Source: Leminorella richardii
Lineage (GTDB): Bacteria > Pseudomonadota > Gammaproteobacteria > Enterobacterales > Enterobacteriaceae
DNA: 64,000 nt
Reading direction: 5' to 3'
NCBI RefSeq assembly: GCF_900478135.1
Contig: NZ_LS483470.1
Coordinates: forward strand, 2,414,501 to 2,478,500
The position numbers were made by a program, and so were the translations under genes. Below are positions 61,156 to 64,000 of the stretch, piece after piece (position 1 is the stretch's first letter; the number at the start of each line of letters is the position of its first letter). The notes under the pieces are model-generated. The model worked only from the letters and a program-made list of their open reading frames with translations, made no database searches and had not been told where the DNA came from.

Positions 61156-62058
61156 GTGTACCAACGAATCGCCTCAGACTCGCAGCCAGACCCCCTACTG
61201 CCCGGCTACGCCTTTAATGCCTACCTAGTGGCGGGGCTTACGCCTATAGAAAAAGGAAGCCCGCTCGACTTCTTTATCGATCGCCCTAACGGTATGAAGG
61301 GATATATTCTGAACTTGACCACTAAAGGCCAGGGTCAGGTGCTTGAGGGAGAGGATGCTTTCTACTGTAACCCCGGCGATATGATGCTGTTTCAGCCTAA
61401 AGAGCCCCACTACTACGGACGGGCACCGGGCAGCTCATGCTGGTATCACCGCTGGATCTATTTTCGCCCCCGCGCCTACTGGGCCGACTGGCTGGAGTGG
61501 TACAGCCAAACGAACCGCATTGGTCGCCTGACGCTACACTCACAGGAACTGAGAGAAGAGTTTGAGCAGCTGTTTGTGTCGATTGAACAAACTCACCAGT
61601 CTGGTCGACGCCTGTCGGAAGAGCTGGCGATGAACCTGCTGGAAAGGCTGCTGTTGCGCTGCATTGAAGAAGACCCTCAGCTGCCGCAAAAAATCATGGA
61701 TCCCAGAATTATTGAAGCCTGCCAGTACATGACCAGCAACCTGTCAGAAGACGTGCGCATCGAAGACATCGCCAACCACGTCTGCCTGTCACCATCGCGC
61801 CTCGCCCACCTGTTTCGCGAGCAGGTCGGCGTCAATATGCTGCGCTGGAGAGAAGACCAGCGGGTGATCCGCGCCAAGCTGCTGCTGCAAACAACTCAGG
61901 AATCTATTGCCAGCGTCGGGCGCATCGTCGGCTATGACGATCAGCTCTATTTCTCCCGCGTTTTCCGCAAGCGGGTTGGCGTTAGCCCTAGCGATTTTCG
62001 CCGTCGCAACCTAGCGCTGACTATGTACTCTGCTTCGGAGAACGAAGCGCTGGTTTAA
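61156..62058 (+). CDS. araC: Arabinose operon regulator AraC
   Basis: The 300-residue protein follows E. coli AraC: N-terminal arm and cupin-like arabinose-binding domain ([39 protein letters not shown]) and C-terminal double helix-turn-helix ([39 protein letters not shown]). The start is GTG at 61156 after AGGAGTAAAGC. It follows araH by 84 bases on the same strand, so araC may be partly cotranscribed with araFGH; in E. coli araC lies beside araB instead. Confidence 0.97.
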   Translation: MYQRIASDSQPDPLLPGYAFNAYLVAGLTPIEKGSPLDFFIDRPNGMKGYILNLTTKGQGQVLEGEDAFYCNPGDMMLFQPKEPHYYGRAPGSSCWYHRWIYFRPRAYWADWLEWYSQTNRIGRLTLHSQELREEFEQLFVSIEQTHQSGRRLSEELAMNLLERLLLRCIEEDPQLPQKIMDPRIIEACQYMTSNLSEDVRIEDIANHVCLSPSRLAHLFREQVGVNMLRWREDQRVIRAKLLLQTTQESIASVGRIVGYDDQLYFSRVFRKRVGVSPSDFRRRNLALTMYSASENEALV

Positions 62059-62081
62059 ACAATTCCAACTCTCATGCTTCT

Positions 62082-62117
62082 GGCCGCTCTTTTTTGGGCG
62101 GTCAATCCTCTTTTTAT
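62082..62117 (+). terminator. Terminator after araC
   Basis: GGCCGCTC and GGGCGGTC pair (with two wobble pairs) around six T, followed by AATCCTCTTTTTATA. It lies 23 bases beyond the araC stop. Confidence 0.65.
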
Positions 62118-62718
62118 ACATTTATCGATGGAAATGTGTCTTTAGGGCATCTCACCATAGCGATAGCCAACGTCGATACGCACTTTTTCATTTAAAATTC
62201 GAATAAAATAACATTCCTTAAATTATTTTATCGTTTCAGCATTTATATATAACTATGAATTCAGCATTGAAAAAGAAAAAATAAAATCTCGTATTGATTT
62301 ACGATTTTATTTTTTCTTTTAATAAACCCAACAGGACAGCGATAAATAGGGAGGTCACCTCGCATCAACCCATATGATGCTAAATTGTGATCTTCATCTC
62401 AAATTAAAACAGCAGCGTTAGAATCCATATTTAAAGCAAAAAAATACATAACGGTTTTATCATTAAAACTCTACAGTCCTTTTGCGCAATGCCGGTTTCA
62501 TCGGATTTCAGAAAGGATATGATAGCAACAGTGGGGAATTTTTCATTCGGTGAGTAAAGATTATGTAGCTAACTATTACATAGTCGAGCCCATTAATTAT
62601 GGACTATTTTCACCTTTCGGTGCTTTATATTGCGCATTAAAACAGGCGGCATAGCGCCGTATTTTTATACGTTGTGATTTAAACCAACCTATTTTTTACC
62701 ACCAAGCAGAGGTATGCG
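62118..62718 (+). promoter_or_regulatory. AT-rich region upstream of the second sugar ABC operon, with CRP-like site
   Basis: The 600 bases contain no recognisable gene. TGTGATCTTCATCTCA at 62386-62401, flanked by AAAT/AATT (62382-62405), matches the CRP consensus at 9 of 10 core positions. TATGTA and TACATA form a short dyad at 62562-62582, a possible regulator site. The ribosome site AGAGGTATGCG precedes the start at 62719. Confidence 0.5.
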
Positions 62719-63702
62719 ATGAGTAAAACGAATTTAAAAAAACTATTGTCGGCAAGCGTGCTGGGATTAATGGTCTGCGCTAGCTCGGCTATGGCAAAAG
62801 AGATTGAAGTCGTCAATATCTCTAAAGTTGCCGGTATGCCCTGGTTTAACCGCATGGGCGATGGCGTAGAGAAAGCGGGAAAAGATCTGGGTATCAAAGC
62901 CTATCAGATTGGCCCATCCAGCACCGATGCACCACAGCAGGTTAAAATCATTGAAGACCTGATCGCCAAAAAAGTCTCTGCTATCACTATCGTTCCTAAC
63001 GACGCTGATGTACTTGAGCCGGTCTTCAAAAAAGCGCGCAGCCAGGGCATCGTCGTTCTGACTAACGAGTCCCCGGGGCAGCCGTCTGCCAACTGGGATG
63101 TTGAAATCATCGACAACCAGAAGTTCGCAGCCGATAACGTTGAAGAAATGGCGAAGGCCATGGGCGGTAAAGGCGGCTATGTTATCTACGTTGGCGGCCT
63201 GACTGTGCCTCAGCACAACCTGTGGGCAGACCTGTTCGTTAAGTATCAAAAAGAACACTATCCAGACATGTTTGAAGTGACCAGCCGTATGCCAGTCGCT
63301 GAAAACATCGATGACGCTCGTCGCACTACGCTGGATCTGATGAAAGCTCACCCTGACATGAAAGGCGTGGTTGCCTTTGGCTCTCAGGGCCCGATCGGCG
63401 CTGGCCGCGCGGTGAAAGAGAAGCGCGCTCGCGGTAAAGTCTTTGTCTTTGGCATGATGATCCCGTCTCAGGCGGCGTCTCTTATCAAGAGCGGCGATAT
63501 CGCTATGGGCGTTACCTACGATCCGGGTACAGCTGGCTATGCGCTGACTGCCGTTGCCAACAAGATCCTGAAGGGTGAAGAAATCACCAAAGATCTGGAA
63601 ATCCCAACCCTAGGCAAAGCTGATGTGGATATGGAAAAACGCATCATCAAATTCCATAACGTACTGCGCGTCACCAAAGACAACGTAGACAGCCTCTACT
63701 AA
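62719..63702 (+). CDS. Periplasmic sugar-type ABC transporter binding protein
   Basis: The 327-residue type I periplasmic binding protein (Peripla_BP_4 type) has a Sec signal ending SSAMAKE near residue 27. The body resembles the LsrB/RhaS/RbsB branch: KVAGMPWFNRMGDGVEKAGKDLG, TIVPNDADVLEPVFKKARSQGI, PQHNLWADLF and GVVAFGSQGPIGAGRAVKE. Positions aligned with LsrB ligand aspartates differ (LTNESPG instead of LTWDSD), so autoinducer-2 binding is not supported; a pentose, rhamnose-like sugar or polyol is equally likely. An ABC ATPase gene follows. Confidence 0.85.
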   Translation: MSKTNLKKLLSASVLGLMVCASSAMAKEIEVVNISKVAGMPWFNRMGDGVEKAGKDLGIKAYQIGPSSTDAPQQVKIIEDLIAKKVSAITIVPNDADVLEPVFKKARSQGIVVLTNESPGQPSANWDVEIIDNQKFAADNVEEMAKAMGGKGGYVIYVGGLTVPQHNLWADLFVKYQKEHYPDMFEVTSRMPVAENIDDARRTTLDLMKAHPDMKGVVAFGSQGPIGAGRAVKEKRARGKVFVFGMMIPSQAASLIKSGDIAMGVTYDPGTAGYALTAVANKILKGEEITKDLEIPTLGKADVDMEKRIIKFHNVLRVTKDNVDSLY

Positions 63703-63716
63703 GTTCTTATCGCAGG

Positions 63717-63747
63717 CACCCGGCGTTAACCCGCGCCGGGTGTTTTT
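63717..63747 (+). terminator. Terminator after the binding-protein gene
   Basis: CACCCGGCG and CGCCGGGTG pair around an 8-base loop and are followed by TTTTT. Standing inside the operon, it would let most transcripts end after the abundant binding protein. Confidence 0.8.
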
Positions 63748-63762
63748 GCCATTCTGCTGTTT

Positions 63763-63793
63763 TAAGCGTCGGGCTCTTAACCATCCGACGCTT
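63763..63793 (+). other. Second hairpin after the binding-protein gene
   Basis: AAGCGTCGG and CCGACGCTT form a perfect 9-bp stem with a 13-base loop, directly abutting the ERIC element. No T-run follows. Confidence 0.65.
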
Positions 63794-63917
63794 CTACTCT
63801 AAATAATTCGAGTTGCAGGAAGGCGACAAACGAGAGAATCCCAAGAGCTTACATAAGTAAGCGACTGGGGTAAGCGAGTGCAGTCAACGCATCTGCAGCT
63901 CGAATTATGACGAGTAG
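63794..63917. repeat. ERIC element (enterobacterial repetitive intergenic consensus)
   Basis: The 124 bases begin CTACTCTAAATAATTCGAG, contain the ERIC core (AGCTTACATAAGTAAG and GACTGGGGTAAGCGAG) and end CTCGAATTATGACGAGTAG, so the ends form an imperfect inverted repeat. ERIC elements are about 127 bp, lie between genes, and form long hairpins when transcribed. It lies between the binding-protein gene and the ATPase gene of the same transporter. Confidence 0.93.
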
Positions 63918-63947
63918 AGTGGGTTAATCCGTCTACAAGAGGTAATC

Positions 63948-64000
63948 ATGAAGCCATTTATTTCACTGGCAAACATCAGCAAGACGTTCTACGGCGTCAA
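63948..64000 (+). CDS. Partial sugar-type ABC transporter ATP-binding protein
   Basis: Only the first 17 codons are present (MKPFISLANISKTFYGV), the usual opening of a CUT2-type sugar importer ATPase like AraG. The ATG follows AGAGGTAATC. It presumably works with the binding protein encoded 245 bases upstream; the rest lies beyond the window. Confidence 0.8.
   Translation, partial: MKPFISLANISKTFYGV

Noticed and set aside
62719..63702. Assignment as LsrB (autoinducer-2 binding protein)
   Set aside because: Overall fold matches, but residues at the ligand aspartates differ and no lsr regulatory or kinase genes are in view.

Overview
The window is chromosomal DNA from a member of the order Enterobacterales. 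Almost every core protein (CysS, PpiB, LpxH, PurE, TesA, AckA, Pta, YfbU, YfbV, PurF, CvpA, FolC, AccD, TruA, Usg, PdxB, Lon, ClpX, ClpP, Tig, BolA, YajG, AmpG, the Ara proteins) reads as a close but clearly diverged relative of the Escherichia coli protein. An ERIC repeat near the right edge supports the order. The genus cannot be fixed from this sequence alone.

Layout. 1-1.9 kb: end-truncated WG-repeat-like lipoprotein gene. 2-3.4 kb: cysS. 3.5-8.3 kb: a DMSO-reductase-family dmsABC-like operon with a divergent IclR-family regulator and a 34-bp near-perfect palindrome between them; in E. coli cysS and ppiB are neighbours, so this looks like an inserted module. 8.4-11.4 kb: ppiB, lpxH, purE and a frameshifted purK. 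11.4-15.3 kb: an accessory stretch with a phosphodiester-glycosidase-like protein, an unknown membrane protein, a DUF4261-like protein, a DinJ-like antitoxin whose YafQ-like toxin is broken by an in-frame amber codon, and an intact ParDE-type pair. 15.4-20.9 kb: frameshifted ybbP, then ybbA, tesA, ybbO and cnoX (ybbN). 21-30.2 kb: hxpA, yfbU, yfbV, ackA-pta, an unknown gene, yfcD, yfcE, yfcH, ubiX. 30.3-39.5 kb: the purF-cvpA-dedD-folC-accD-dedA-truA-usg-pdxB series. 39.6-52.9 kb: queC, ybaV, ppiD, hupB, lon, clpX, clpP, tig, bolA, yajG, ampG. 53-62 kb: divergent araBAD and araFGH-araC. 62-64 kb: a second sugar-type ABC transporter, cut by the window edge.

Functionally the window joins acetate overflow metabolism (AckA-Pta), purine synthesis (PurE, PurK, PurF), folate, fatty-acid, PLP and tRNA-modification steps, the trigger factor-ClpXP-Lon protein quality-control cluster, and a complete L-arabinose uptake and catabolic set with its activator. 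The dms-like operon adds an anaerobic respiratory or redox capacity of unknown substrate.

Most notable: two independent +1 shifts in C/G runs (purK and ybbP), the amber-interrupted toxin with its catalytic residues still in register, the palindrome beside the IclR/dms module, a 16-bp iteron-like tandem array before queC, and a 15-bp duplication flanked by inverted repeats before yajG. I saw no rRNA or tRNA gene, CRISPR array, prophage or insertion sequence. No wholly new system could be established; the IclR-dms module is the best candidate for unexplored biochemistry.
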